A stretch of DNA of 64,000 nucleotides from Margaritifera margaritifera (GCA_029931535.1 JAQPZY010001500.1:124001-188000); one strand, 5' to 3'. Counted from the stretch's first letter, positions 1-12,144 are shown. Notes: a model not told the origin generated them from the sequence alone. Made by a program: numbers and translations.

Positions 1-3000
1 ACTTTTATTTTTTCTACAATAGTAACTTCGATAGCTTTAACTAATCTAAAAACAGCAAAACTAACTACACTACATTATTAAACAAAATCTTGGTATAAAT
101 TGAACAATTTTACCAAGAAAACAATTTCCAATGATCCAAATGAGAACCATTGGCACCTGATGCAAAAAGCCTTATAATGAATAAGAAAATGTTCACCATA
201 TTGAAGAAACTTTTAGAATAATGTAACTACGGGTAATAAGAAACATATCAGTTCTGATCAATATCAACGAACAAGAGACTATGAACTTCCTCTTGCATGT
301 CAATGTATACACTCTAGTAAACAAAATGAACATGTCACTCATAATTTTATATGGAACACTGATGCAAGTCATTTGATGTCTTCTTCTGTATATGCTGTCA
401 TCCTCATTTTGCATGAAAACAACAGTAAAGACTAACATCCATGTCGAAAACAAAACTGTTGTATGAAGTACTCATATAGAAGATGCATTCAGAAAATATC
501 ATTAAATTATGACGTAGGGCCAATTTTAGTCAAAAGTAAACCTTAGTACTTTAAAAGTAAGTCTTGCTGCAGCATAATAAGAATATCTACAGTACACATG
601 TCATGGATTACAGAAAATCCACATTCCCACAGTGGACCTTAATCCTTTCACACTGTTTTTGTCACGGACTGGATATAGTGGTCGTCATGGATTGTATACG
701 TCATGAATCTTAGTGAACGGATTAAGTTTTACTGCCCCAATTAGAAAGTTGCAGCAATATAATTATGTAAATAGTAGACATCCACTACATCTCCACTTAC
801 CTGTTGGCTCAGCTACAGAACACAGTGCAGAATGCTCTTTTTCAGTTGTACACAATGCCATTTAATATTCAAAGACTCACCTACTAAAGCAAATTCACAT
901 ATGTGTATTGAGAGAGATGAAAGATAAATTTCTGAGCAAAAAACCTAGAGACTATTTAGGTGCTTGACAAAATATACCAAGTTTAATGATAGTAATTTTA
1001 ATGAGAGAAAGTGATATTCTGCATTTTAAACAAACAAAAGGAAAAAGAAATCACACGAAAGTGTTAGCGTGTTTCATTCCATTATTAAAATAAAAAAATG
1101 TGAGAAATGCTGTGATTTATTTTTTCAATCCTCCAGTCACTTTTAAATTGTTTGCTTAACGTATTCCCACACAATGAAATATACACAGCGCAATCCAAAA
1201 TAAACCTCTACTAGTCCTGCCTCTGTTTAGTACTCGCGACCCAAATATACATGTCCATGAGACACATTTTCTTAGGAACTAGAAATGTGTTTACTTTCAC
1301 CATAGACCTACTGTTTTTACGCAGACTCTATGAAGCATGTGATGCTGCATTCTATAACCAACAGCTAAAAAAATATACTTAAGATTGCTGGTTTGGTCAT
1401 CTGATGAGTTTAATATTACCAAATGGATGGGTGAAAGTGATGAAAAAGTGTAATCACTTAAATATTTTCAGTAGGAGATAAACTTGTATGTATTATTTTC
1501 AGTTAATGCAGATATAATATATCTGGTACATTACATTCTTTCAATCCACATGACAAATACTGCAAACTGTTCCCAAATGTCAAGCAAATATTGTTTAACA
1601 GTTTAATTACTAATTTATTACATTTTGACCCAATTATCCTCTTTAATAAGTTGATATGAATCCAAATAAACCCCATTCTGTCACCAAAGAACACGGACTA
1701 AATGCATATTTATACAGGGTTTAGCAATTAGGCTAACAATGTGAAATGATGCCCATAATCGCCAAAATGGCACTGAATCTTTGGGAACCAAAACTAAGCT
1801 TAAAGCCACATGAACAATATTTTGGACTTGTACAATTAAAAGCAATACTATTTGATGGTTAACTGCCTGAAGTTATACATGTACACAGCACAGAAAAAGG
1901 TTGGGGTCAGATAATATGTGTGGATGGGGGGAAAAAAAGTTGTTTTTTTGTGTGGCTAATTTGTAGTAGCAGTTAATTTCTCCCGGACATCCATCATTTC
2001 ATCATCTTTTCCAATTCAACCGAAATGCCTACTATTATGCAAACTTAGCTGTGAAATGGGTATCTGTGGTAGATACGATTGTATTTACTGTACAAAAAAT
2101 AGCTTCCAGTTTTGTACCTTGGTTTGGTTTTAGCTCTGTTTAAGTGGAATTTCTTCTTGTTCATACTTTTTTCCCCCCTTGTTTAACTTGTACTGTATTA
2201 AGCATAAGCCAAACACATCATATCTATCAATAATGCCTTGTATATCGCCCGAAAGTGCTAAGCCATGTGTTTGCCAAGGCTATAAAATCTATCTCCTATT
2301 GCACTGATTGCTATTAATATGTGGCTTCATATTTTTCACGGCTTTAAACAGGTATCCCTGAGAGAACTTCTTTAACTACTCCAAACTGGAGGTGGAAGAG
2401 GTTTTGGCTTCAAAGGTTGTAAATCCCTATTATTTCCTATTTATTTTGAACCATTCATATTAATTCTAAGGTCATCACAAATATTGTCACAGTTTTCACT
2501 TTGTTTATTGCAATAACGCTCACTCAATCGACTTTCAATCTACATGTATTAAATTTCCGAAGCTTTAAGTTTGTACATGTTAATTATGACCAGATTCGAC
2601 AATAGATAACAAGAAAATAAGAAAAGCACACTAATAGAAGGCTAATAATCCAATTAATTATATAAATTCTTGTTAAATACAAAATGAATTGCTAAGCAGC
2701 AATTTACCTATTTACTTATTCTGAATAAAGAGTGGAATCAAATTTTATTTCAAAATTTTGTCAGATGATGAATTCCAAAATGATGATAACTGCAGCACAT
2801 TTCAAAAATGCATACTCTCGAATTATCGATGCCTGTTTCCAAGTTAGTGATAAAAGCTACAAACAACATCGAGCGAAAGTTATGGTGCATAATCTCTCTC
2901 TCTCTCATGTCTGAATATAATAAAGACATTTTATTACAAAGAAAGATGCATTTTATAAAAAAAAGAAAGCCTGTAGTGTAATATAGCTTTCATAAACATG

Positions 3001-3917
3001 TCATTGCTTTGTGCTGCTGTGATAGACTTATATTATATGTGCTGCGTTGAAAGATTAATGGGGACAAAAAATTTTTATATGGTTTGTTTCATATACCGCT
3101 AGAAACCAATTTTACTCATAAATATCACAACTTAACCTCACTGCGTTTCTCACTCCATTTTACAAGTCCAAAATTTGTTTTTTCCACAAACAACAAAAAA
3201 GATTGTCATTCAGAAATTGATGGGGTTTTTTAAACATTGGTGCTAAAAAATAACATCAAAGCTCAACACCTACCTGACTGGCCATTGTTAACAAGCATAG
3301 CAGCTGACCTCAAAGTAAAAATGACATTCCCTGACTGGTGCTTGATGATAGATTCACACAAAAAGTGACGAAGAAAGTAACCTTTTTCAAGAAAATCACT
3401 TCGTTTATGGCATGAACAGCCACTGACAGAGAGCAGCCTTCAATACCAAGGAGACGAATTTGCTACATTTTAAAATTATTATACTTTCAAATAAAATCAG
3501 TCATTTTCTAAGTCTATGGAGAAAGGTATTTGTATACTGCTTTCAATAATTTCTTTAAAGGAGGTTTTGGTAATAGTATGGACATTAAAGGGAAACTATG
3601 ACAAACTAATAACCAGTACAAGAAGCACTTTTATGAAATATCATTTCTTGATAAAACACATCGAAGTTACCACTTGATGCAGAGTAGTATGTAAATTTCT
3701 GCATATATATATGCTAACAGGTACATGTACATGTAAGCAATCAACAGGGATCTACACTGTACATTGTAGCTAGGCAATTTTTCTGATGTATGCTCTGTCA
3801 TGGACATGGGTGGGAAGATATCCAAGAAATTTAAAACCTCATATTTTTTCTGCATTACGCGCATTCGTCTTTATGTATTCTTAGCTAGGCCACTGATAAA
3901 TACCAAAGATATGTTAC
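1..3917. other. AT-rich DNA, no supported gene
   Basis: I see no reading frame with recognisable domain content, no RNA gene and no clear transposon end. Short frames here are the size expected by chance. The stretch could be intron, 3' UTR or intergenic DNA. Confidence 0.5.
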
Positions 3918-4082
3918 CTCTGTATAGTTTGCACCAATAAAGGTATGAAATTGACAGCTGCCATGGTCCAGTTGACAACGTTGGTGTTTCTCCAGTTTGT
4001 TTAGCGTGTCGACTTGCAGAGCGAATACAATTGAATTAGCGAGGGGTGCAATAAAACCCACTAAGATTGCAATAAAATCCAT
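3918..4082 (-). CDS. possible first coding exon with hydrophobic N-terminus
   Basis: On the - strand an ATG at 4082 opens a frame whose first 24 residues are hydrophobic (MDFIAILVGFIAPLANSIVF..), like a signal peptide or membrane anchor. A Lys/His/Cys-containing stretch follows, up to a GAG|GTAACA sequence that could be a splice donor, with the exon ending at 3918. If unspliced, the frame stops at 3885. It lies about 45 bp from the 3' end of the DIRS element, so it could equally be chance sequence. I do not recognise a family. No partner exon with matching phase was found to its left. Confidence 0.2.
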
Positions 4083-4170
4083 GACGGACTTCCACTAGAT
4101 TGAGTGGATTTCCACTAGACTTGGGGGAAAGCAAATTTGTAAGTAAATTATGTTTCTCTGAGAATATTTA

Positions 4171-4332
4171 CCTGATCACATTAAAGTTAGGATATAAGCC
4201 TTCTACCTTCCAAATCCAGCCCTACTAACAGACGAAAATTCGTCTTTTGTGTCTATATCATATAGACAAATAGCAATAACTTTTGCCCATTACATCCCCT
4301 TGCTACCACCTGGTGTCGCTAGTTTTTAAGCT
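4171..4332. repeat. DIRS inverted terminal repeat, 3' side
   Basis: The reverse complement of this stretch matches 9526-9682. Shared blocks include GTGTCTATATCATATAGACA, GCCCATTAC and AGTTTTTAAGCT. The shared core GTCTATATCATATAGAC is itself nearly palindromic. Confidence 0.85.
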
Positions 4333-4406
4333 GAGCGATATACCAACGAGGATGCTTGCATGGAGGGGTGGCTGGGATGGATTTTAAGTAATGAGATTGG
4401 GCAAGT

Positions 4407-4485
4407 ATTCTCAGAGAAACATAATTTACTTAAAAATTTGCTTTCTCCTTCAAATATGTTCCCCGATCACATTAACGTTAGGAAA
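4407..4485. repeat. DIRS internal complementary region
   Basis: 4407-4441 is the reverse complement of the outer 3' end 4131-4165 (35 bp, one mismatch). The adjoining 4443-4484 matches the reverse complement of the outer 5' end (about 9659-9701). The region therefore joins complements of both termini, the hallmark thought to template end repair or circle formation in DIRS1-type elements. Confidence 0.85.
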
Positions 4486-4759
4486 ATAGGTAATAGGAGG
4501 AGGGAATGCTGAGCATCCTACCTATACCTCAGGTATCCTTCTAGGGAATACAAGGCTCGATTCCCTATGCGAATGATAACCATCTCTCCTAATCTGAAAG
4601 CAACACAGCCTAGGGTCACATGATCTGTGACCCTTATATCCGGTTAAGAAGATGATTATTGGATTCTTCTTACCAACAAAAATTTCACTGGCAAATCCAA
4701 TGAAGCTAAAAGGCTGTGTTGGCTTTAACTGGGTCTGGTGGTCATTTGGGCTACTGCCA

Positions 4760-5590
4760 CAGGACCCACCAGATTCAGAGTTTGTCTCTGTGAAGCGAAA
4801 TTTCAGAGATAAAAACTCTCGAAGGTTGATTCCACATGCCAGCAAACAGCTTCTATTATGGCTTGGATCGAAATGTTACATTCGAAAGCGAGGCTCGCAG
4901 AGATCACTCTTATTCCATGAGCAACACTGATCTTTTGAGACTTCAGAATAAGCCAAGCGTATAACCCACTTCAGCCACGAAGATAGGGCTTGAGGGGTGA
5001 TATCCTGCTTCCCGGCCTTCACCAGAAAAAAAGAGACATTTGCGTGTGCCACGACTTGCCTCTGTGCGCTTCAAGTAGTGCTTGAGGGTGCGGACTGGGT
5101 CTTGCATGGCTGCTGCTCTCAATGTGTCTAATAAAGAAAGGGAGCGTACACTGACAGCAACCTATTTTTGGCAACAAAGCCTGGTTGCATCATGAGGACC
5201 ACTGAACCATTCGATCTGAACTGAAGGTAGTTCAGGTCAGCTGAAAGGGCATGTAACTCGATCACCCGGCATGCCAAAGCTAAGGCTATCAGGAAACATG
5301 TTTTGTATTATAGTAGCTTCAGCGAGGTTTGGGCTAAAGGCTCGAATTTATCTGAATTGAGCCATATTAAAAGCCAGAAGAGATTCCATTTTTGGAAACA
5401 AGGTGAGGGATTTTTGGTCGATCTGAATCAAAATTGGCTAGTAGGTCTGACAGATCTTTATCATGACCAATATCTCATTTGTCATGATGCCTGAATGTGT
5501 CTGATATCATGCAGCGGTAGCCTTTGATGGTAAATGGGGCTCGCTTTTTCTCCTCGTTGAGCCAGAGAAAAAAGTCGACCAGTTGAGGGA
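4760..5590 (-). pseudogene. DIRS tyrosine recombinase, frameshifted
   Basis: Conceptual - strand translation in mixed frames gives a core-binding segment (FTIKGYRCMISDTFRHHD), then a catalytic block with LIALALACRVIELHALS, whose Arg sits where the first catalytic arginine of the family is expected. DPVRTLKHYLKRTEASRGTR follows, and finally CWHVESTFESFYL, whose Tyr is the candidate nucleophile. Known role of the family: integration of the extrachromosomal DNA copy by strand exchange. At least one in-frame stop (before YKTCFLIAL) and several frame changes show it is non-functional. It is the last gene of the element and ends close to the internal complementary region. Confidence 0.85.
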
Positions 5591-5919
5591 TCAAGGCACT
5601 CAAAGAGACAATGTTATTGACTTGGCATCAGTCCCTGAAAATATGCCACTTTCCCTCATAAGCCTTCTGAGTGAAGGGCCTTCTTGCTCTTGAGATTCTC
5701 TCCACAATCGGAGGTCTAAATTCTTTCTCTTGCAAGGCTGTCCAGACAAGAGCCAGGCATGAAGGAGAAGGTGGTCTGTGGCTGCTTGAGAAGATTTGGG
5801 TTGGCTGGAATCTTCCTGGGCAGATCTATCGCTAGATTGAGTAGATTGTGACCCCAGTCTTGTCCCATCTGAGGGGGCTATCAGAACCATCTTGCAGTTC
5901 TGACCCCTCAACTTCTGTA

Positions 5920-6486
5920 TTATTGTCGGTACCAAGATTGTGGGTGGGTGGGCAAGGCCCAGAATCCCTCCCAACTAATCGATAGTGCATTCATGGCCCA
6001 AACTTCTGGGTCTGGAACTGGAGAGATGAAGGATGGCAACTTGTGATTCCATCTTGTTGCAAAAAGATCGATCATTGGACACCCCCATCGTACGCAAAGC
6101 TGATGAAAGACTGATTGATGTAGGGACCATGCCGCATGAATGACTTGGTCATTTCTGGATAGAGGGTCAGCCAGGACACTGAATCTGCCAGAAATGCGCC
6201 TGATTTGTACGTTGATATGGAGTTGGTTGCACCAGTGTAGAAACTGCCAAAGCAGAATGTATAGGTCGGGTGAATTGATGCCCCGTTTGAAGAGGTAGGT
6301 CAGCACTACCGAGTTGTCCGACATAATAAGGACTGTTTTCCCTGAGAATCTGTCCCACCAAAATTGAAAGGCGTTGATGACAGCCTTCATTCCAAGAAGG
6401 TTGATGTGGAGAGGCAATTCCCCTGGCTCACACGTGCCTATGACTTTATTGAAATCTGGCAACAGGTGGGCTCCCCAACTATACAA
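5920..6486 (-). pseudogene. DIRS RNase H domain
   Basis: A 188-codon frame contains MSDNSVVLTYLFKRG, the DNS..V..Y segment typical of DIRS RNase H. The expected downstream IRRISGRFSVLADPLSR (normally ..N..AD.LSR) and a DLFATRWNHKLPSFISPVPDP block follow, the latter being the linker to the recombinase in this order. Known role: removal of RNA from the RNA-DNA hybrid during reverse transcription. It continues the RT of 7588-6600 after a frame change and precedes the recombinase. This is the longest intact stretch of the element. Confidence 0.85.
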
Positions 6487-6599
6487 ACTGGCATCAGTAC
6501 ATACTGTCTCTTCCGATTGGGGCTTCTCCAGAGGAATTCCTGTCGTGAGCCAACCTGGGTTGCACCACTGACACAGGAATGATCACCTCTCGTTCGTGA

Positions 6600-7588
6600 T
6601 CATGACCTTTTCATCAAGGGGACTGGAAATGGGCGCCATTGAGCTAGCAATGTCATCTATAATGGGCGCATAAAAAGATGGCCAAGCAGGATCAAGTCTG
6701 CTGCCGTGTTGAATAATCTGAGGAGTTGCAAGAACTCTCTCACTGAAATATAAGTCCTGTTGGAAACAGACTCGATGAGTTCGATGATCAGTATTACATG
6801 AACTTGAAGAAGTCATACCAGATTGAGATTGGTGGTAAACTCCATACCCAGGAGGACAAAACACTGGGATGCATGAAGGTTAGACTTTTCCAGTTCACGA
6901 GAAAACCGAGATGATTCAATAGGGATAGGAGTTCGTTCCTGCCCTTTAGAAGAATAGAACTTACCATATATTTCTGGAGGATGTCGTCCAAGTATACCGC
7001 TGTTGCTGTCGACCGGAACAGGGTGACGATACAATCAATGATTTTTGTTAAAGACCCAGGGATTGATGTCTAGACCTAACGGAAGAACTTGAAATTGGTA
7101 AATCTTTGTCGTGGTAAGCAAAACAAATAAATTTCCATGATGCCGGGTGGACAGGGATGTAAAAATATGCATTGGTCAGATCGAGACTGATGGCATACTC
7201 GTCCCTTCTGATGGAGAGTCGTATCGCTCTCACCATCTCCATCTGGAACTTCGGCAGAAGAATGTATTGACTGAGGCGACTCAGGTTGATGATCGGCCTC
7301 AATGTGCCATTGGGTTTTTGTAAGGAAAAGTCTTGAATAAAACCCCAGAGATTGTGTTATTCTCACAGTCTCCACCGCCCTTTTGTCGAGGAGTGACCGT
7401 AACTCCTGTTGTAGAATATTGTCTTTCTCCTGATCTGATGGTACGTCCATTAGAAGGGGAGAGGAAGAAAGAGGAGGGGTTAGATAAATGAAAGCTGAAA
7501 CCCCTCCAAAATGATATGGATCACCCATTCGTTTTTGAGGAAATAGGTTGATCCAACAAGATTGGAAGTGCAGGAGTCTGGCACCCAC
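6600..7588 (-). pseudogene. DIRS reverse transcriptase, frameshifted
   Basis: The N-terminal part shows GARLLHFQSCW, a proline-rich linker and GFYSRLFL, typical of DIRS pol. RPIINLSRLSQYI and AISLDLTNAYFYIPVHP follow: RT motifs leading to the first catalytic Asp. After a frame change comes AVYLDDILQKY at about 6990, with the YxDD catalytic pair intact, then LLNHLGFLVNWKS. Known role: copying element RNA into DNA. At least three frame changes are needed to read across, so no enzyme is made. Confidence 0.88.
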
Positions 7589-7635
7589 CGGTAGGCTCTC
7601 TGCGGGCAGTGGGGTTGGTAGGTCAGCATTGAGAG

Positions 7636-9378
7636 TTAGGATGCTTGGAGAAGGAGAAAATATGGTTTCTTGCTCCCCCTCCCCCGCAAGGTTGCCTCCT
7701 CTAAATGGTTGGTCGTAAAAGATCCATTTTCTTCTGCTTCCCTATCATCGATATGCTGTGGCAGGGGCAGATTGGTCCTAAAAGACTGTGCTGAGTGGGC
7801 GGTGAGTTGGAGGGGCAGGTCCTGAGCTGCCTGCCTCCGAACTTCTTCAATTTTGCCTCCAAAGAGTAATGGCGAGCCAATTGGCATCATCTGTTATGCC
7901 AGGGTGTGATGTGACTGGAGCAATGTGGAACACAAATATGCATCGCATTGTATCAAGTCAAGATTTGCAGAGGCAGTCAGAGCATTTGCCATGGAATGGT
8001 GAGCTGCCCTGTTAATGACCAGAGGAATCCAGGCCATTGCCTCCCAGCTTCGATGTGGCATGAAACACATTCTTGTCCACTTTATAAAAAAGTGGGGCAG
8101 CCACTAAATTCTTAACCAGAACTGGGCATTCAGTATGGAAGGTGTCGGAGTTTGTTTTGTACCAGCGCGATGAGAATGTTGCTGGTACTTGGCTTTCAGA
8201 AAGGAAAGCCTTAGCCTTTTCCGGATCACAGACTCGTCCAGACAGACGGTCATTAATCTCCCTGATCTTTGCTGACTGGGGAAGCAGCCAGAAAGATGGA
8301 GTCTCTTCCTCATCGTCGATATCTACCGAAGCCTCAACCTTATAGTCATGCATGGTGGTAGGGGGTGGAGGGCATTCTGAAACCGACAACATCTGGTATA
8401 GCTCTTCGACAGCAGCCTTAAAGCTGAACTGAGTTCGCTCCATGGTTGGATCTGAGTACAGCTGTTGTTCAGGAGTATCTTCACACTCAATGTGTGTAGT
8501 GTCCTGTTCTGCCTCCATATCCGGATAAACCATCCCAGGTGGCATAGATGATGCAATGCCGTCATCTCTATGTAAGTCACAGTAACTTTCCTGATGGTAA
8601 GCCATGAAGATATGGTAAGCCGGCTCTGCTGGACGAATGTGTTGTACTGGTACGGACGGCTGATTTGCCAGGAGTATGGTCGGCATGGTTACCAGCCGTG
8701 TGGAAGGCGGTCGAGTTGGTGCCTGTACTGGACGTGCTGTGGGCATGGCTGAATGGACAGATCTATCACTAAAATCCCCATCATAATATGTTTGTGTAAC
8801 CGTATGCCCGGCGAGACAGACAGATCTATCACTAAAATCCCCGTAATTGTAATTGTATGTAGCTGTGTGCATGGTAAGACGGACAGATCTATCATTAAGA
8901 TCTCCGTGATTGTAGAGAGATGAAGTCGTTGGCCTGGCAAAATGGATGGATCTATCACTAAGATCCCCATGATTGTAATTGTATGTAGCCATAGCATGGA
9001 AGGATGGACAGATCTATCATTAAGATCTCCATAATTGTAGGGAGATGAAAGCTGCAGGCCTGGCGAGACGGATGGATCTTTCAGTAACATCCCTTGATTG
9101 AGACGGCTTGACTGGCTGGACGGCAGCTTTGTTGGCTGGATGATCGTGGACAGCTCTGGACAGCGATACGGTAGTATAGGATGTATCCATTGGATCCGAT
9201 AAAACCACATGCGCCCTGACTTACAGGCCATGCACATGTGGGGGTGACTTGCACATCCTGGGCTGCCTAAAAATGGGGGTACACTCCTCCATTGTATCAT
9301 AATTACCTGTCCATACACTCTCGGACCATATGGCGCACACACTGCATGGTACTGACAAAGTACATTTTGTACACGCAA
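7636..9378 (-). pseudogene. DIRS gag-like region
   Basis: Three overlapping frames on the - strand. The N-terminal part (9378-9000) leads into repeats rich in GDxxDRS (see 8757-9090). An acidic segment then carries FSFKAAVEELYQML and FWLLPQSAKIREINDRL, a pattern I also see in the second gag remnant at 43900-44830. The C-terminal part (7890-7636) has PLLFGGKIEEVRRQ and a basic RGRGSKKPYFL end. Gag-like products of this order are presumed to package element RNA. It is broken by frame changes near 9000 and 7900. Confidence 0.75.
8757..9090 (-). repeat. about 63-bp tandem repeats inside DIRS gag
   Basis: The block GATCTATCA(T/C)TAA(A/G)ATC recurs about six times at roughly 63-bp spacing (near 8760, 8822, 8884, 8948, 9011 and 9073). 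It encodes a 21-residue unit with core YNYGDLxDRS. Spacing is a multiple of three in most copies, which suggests expansion while the frame was translated. Confidence 0.8.
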
Positions 9379-9525
9379 GGCATAGACTAGGCATGTATAC
9401 CAGCTGTAGAGGAATGATTAATACACACTATAAATCCAAATTTCTGGATGGATGGTTAAAATTCACATTGATATTGGCATGAATTGATGGAAGGTTTTTC
9501 GTACTATGTTGACTGTACGACAGTG

Positions 9526-9682
9526 AAGCTTAAAAACTACTGACACCTGGTGGTGGCAACGGGAGGTAATGGGCAAGAGTTATTGCCCTTTGTCTATATG
9601 ATATAGACACAAAATACAAATTTTCATCTTTTAGTAGGGCTGGAGGTAGCAGGCTTATATCCTAATGTTAATGTGATCGGGG
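9526..9682. repeat. DIRS inverted terminal repeat, 5' side
   Basis: Inverted partner of 4171-4332 with scattered substitutions and small indels. It reads outward into TGTGATCGGGGAAC, which recurs in inverted form in the internal complementary region. Confidence 0.85.
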
Positions 9683-10021
9683 AACGTATTTTAAGGAGAA
9701 ATCCACCAGACTGAGTAGACATCCACTACTTGTAGTGGGCACTTAATCCCTTGTCCCTCTGTCCGGATGTAGTGGACCATCTGTAATCCAAGATGAATTT
9801 ACTGTATATCAGTAGATATGAGGAGAATCGAATGCAGATAATTTGTTATCATGATAAACAGAATCCAATACACTAATATCTGTGGTTAAGATAAAAAGAA
9901 TAAAATTCCTAAATCTCCAATGTTGAACTTTCGTGATCGTGCAGAACATGAATCAAACGTCTATATCATAATCTCTAAACCAAATACAGTATACCAGAGA
10001 TTCAAAACAAGTAAAACTTAC

Positions 10022-10160
10022 CTGAAAGCAACAGACAAGCTGTCTGTGTTAACATCAGATGAGCTGTCTGTGTCAACATCAGAATCTGTTATTCGTTGAG
10101 CTTGCTTTTTTATCTCCGACCACAGGCGTTTTAAGTAGTACTTTAATGGTTTCATGGAAT
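10022..10160 (-). CDS. candidate internal exon, acidic/serine-rich, gene unknown
   Basis: On the - strand a good acceptor (a TTTTTGTTCAG tract) precedes 10160, and a consensus donor CAG|GTAAGT follows 10022. The open frame between them includes MKPLKYYLKRLWSEIKKQAQ followed by ITDSDVDTDSSSDVNTDSLS. The acidic half contains an imperfect 28-bp internal duplication (GAGCTGTCTGTGTCAACATCAG and a variant). Length is 139 nt, entering and leaving with 2 nt of a codon in this frame. I do not recognise the family. No matching neighbour exon was found, so the evidence is the two splice sites plus the open frame. Confidence 0.35.
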
Positions 10161-11389
10161 CTGAACAAAAAGAATAGCAATTCATAAATTTGTGATAACA
10201 AAATTCTTGAAGTCAGTAATGTTGCTATTGATTCTAACACATAAACTGAAACTTTGTCTGCCTTGACAGACAAGTTTTGTAAATACTAAATGACCCCTGA
10301 ACGTAATGAAATGGGATGAATTATTATCTCTCCTCACGGATTTACTTTTTCAGGGGACGCAGGATATCTCTTTCATGCAGTGTATTTACAAATACATAAA
10401 TATTTTCTCCAATATTATCTTCTAATACCGGGTAGGTCAAATCTATTACTATGTCTCATCTGATGAATTTTTCTGCTAGTATTTTTTGTTGGATTGATGA
10501 TCACATATATTTGTGTCACATATTTATCCTATCCCCTAAAACTGAAATGGCTGTGCCTAAAATATGTTTGTGTTCAATTTGGTGAGGCTGATTGTTTATG
10601 AACCTTTCATGGTCCAAATATACAAATTTGGATGTGTGTGAGCTTGATTAGTTCTATACTACATCACCATGACATCAATGTGCTGTGCAGCACAAAACAA
10701 AAATTGAGAAAAATATGACAGTTCTAATTCTGAAAATGTACCAATTTGGTTTGACAAAGATTCACCAACTGTGATTGATAGTTTTGATATAAAAGTCCAA
10801 TGTTTGATGGTTCTTGGAAAAAATAACCAAATTTGTAACAATCCATTTGAGCATAAAGAATCTGGTGGGTATATACATGCTGATTTCTACTAGTTCCTTT
10901 GATTTGGTCGGATGGTAGGGAATTTCGGCAGAATTTTTGAAACTTATGTAAAAGGTACTAAGTGGTTTTCCAATCTACCATGGTTTAAAGGTTTCCAAGT
11001 CAAATTATTCAATACTGATGTATACTTCCTGTTGTGTAGTCATAACTGGATGTAATAAATCTGGCTGCTCAAGTTTTGGTTTCTTCAAATTCATCCTGCA
11101 ATACCTGGGGGTGGGGTGGAGGCAAATTGTACATGAATATTCTAAAAGAGGTCTAACTAAGCCTTTGAAAGATAATTCTGTCACATATTGTATGTATGCA
11201 TGTAGTAGTGTTTATGGCACCTCAGCACAAAAGGGACTATGTAGTGCCAACAAAAGGTTTATTTTAAAAAAATGTAAAGGAGAATTTCACAAAAATTTTG
11301 GAAATTAAACTCATCCAAAAAATGTAAAATTCAGTGCACAGATAATGGCAACACATGTAAAGTCATTAAAAGAAGATTAAAATTTTTTG
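10161..11389. other. no gene seen
   Basis: AT-rich sequence. The only notable item is a piece at about 11190-11250 shared, in inverted orientation, with about 47750-47800 (TTTATGGCACCTCAGCACAA), which indicates a dispersed repeat. Confidence 0.4.
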
Positions 11390-12144
11390 TATAAGCCACA
11401 TTCCCTTCAAAATTCCAAAAATTTCTTGAGCAGTAGGTCCTCAGTTTCTTCAAGCAGTTCATATCAAAATACTTTTCTGTCTCACAAGGTGGAAATCAAT
11501 ACACTCGAGAAGAATGTGCTCCACTGTCAGTGGAAACTGGCAGGGTACACACTCCGGTCGAGGTTCACCCTTCAGGAAGCATGCACGAGTCAGGTATGTG
11601 TGTTTGATACATGATCAGCACAATATCACTGCATCTCTCCAATTTGTTCTATACAAGAGATACCACTCACCAATAGAAGGTTGGACATTCTTAAGTTTGT
11701 GTCGTTTTCAGTCCACACATTTTCCCAAGTATGACAAACATGCTGATTTATACAATATATGAAGTCGATATATGGAATCTTCCAATCAGAAATGGGTGAC
11801 TGCAGGGCAGCTTTGGCTGCTTTATCTGCCCTTTCATAACCCTTTATGCCAATGTGAATAGGCAGCCAACAGTACCAAATACTTTTCCCAGACTGTATGA
11901 GAACATCATGTTTCTGTAATATCTGGGATATTAATGGGTTGTCAGATTTAAGATTCTGCAATGCTTTCAATGTGGAAAGGGAACTTTTGTCTCCATCTTT
12001 TGAACTGTCTATATACTGGGACATATGGCTATGATATAAGACTCTGATTTCACTGAATTTACTCTGAAAAAGGAGAGGATTAGTTGAAGGCTTTTTGAAT
12101 TTGCAAGGGTAAAAAATATTATTTTGTGAGGTTTTGGTAACCAC
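11390..12144 (-). pseudogene. LINE RNase H domain and C-terminal zinc knuckle
   Basis: The frame from 12144 contains SSLSTLKALQNLKSDNPLIS, then WYCWLPIHIGIKGYERADKA, the conserved W.P.H.GI.GNE.AD block of LINE RNase H (here the usual Asn-Glu is Tyr-Glu). After a stop, other-frame sequence at about 11590-11500 reads CVPCQFPLTVEHILLEC, a CxxC..H....C knuckle typical of the LINE C-terminus. The degenerate Asn and several stops mark it as dead. Confidence 0.8.

Larger units (their letters stand above)
4126..9701 (-). mobile_element. DIRS1-like tyrosine-recombinase retrotransposon, near full length
   Basis: A 5.6-kb element read on the - strand. In element order it carries a gag-like region (9378-7636), reverse transcriptase (7588-6600), RNase H (6486-5920) and tyrosine recombinase (5590-4760). 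The ends are inverted repeats (4171-4332 against 9526-9682). An internal complementary region (4407-4485) matches both termini, the arrangement known for DIRS1-type elements, which are thought to integrate from a circular intermediate through a tyrosine recombinase rather than an integrase. Several frameshifts and stops show it is inactive. No conventional target-site duplication is seen, as is usual for this order. The outer limits were set from where the internal complementary region stops matching each end, so they are good to a few bases. Confidence 0.9.

Noticed and set aside
11018..11308. 96-codon + strand frame with several cysteines
   Set aside because: No homology that I recognise and overlaps a dispersed repeat shared with 47.8 kb.
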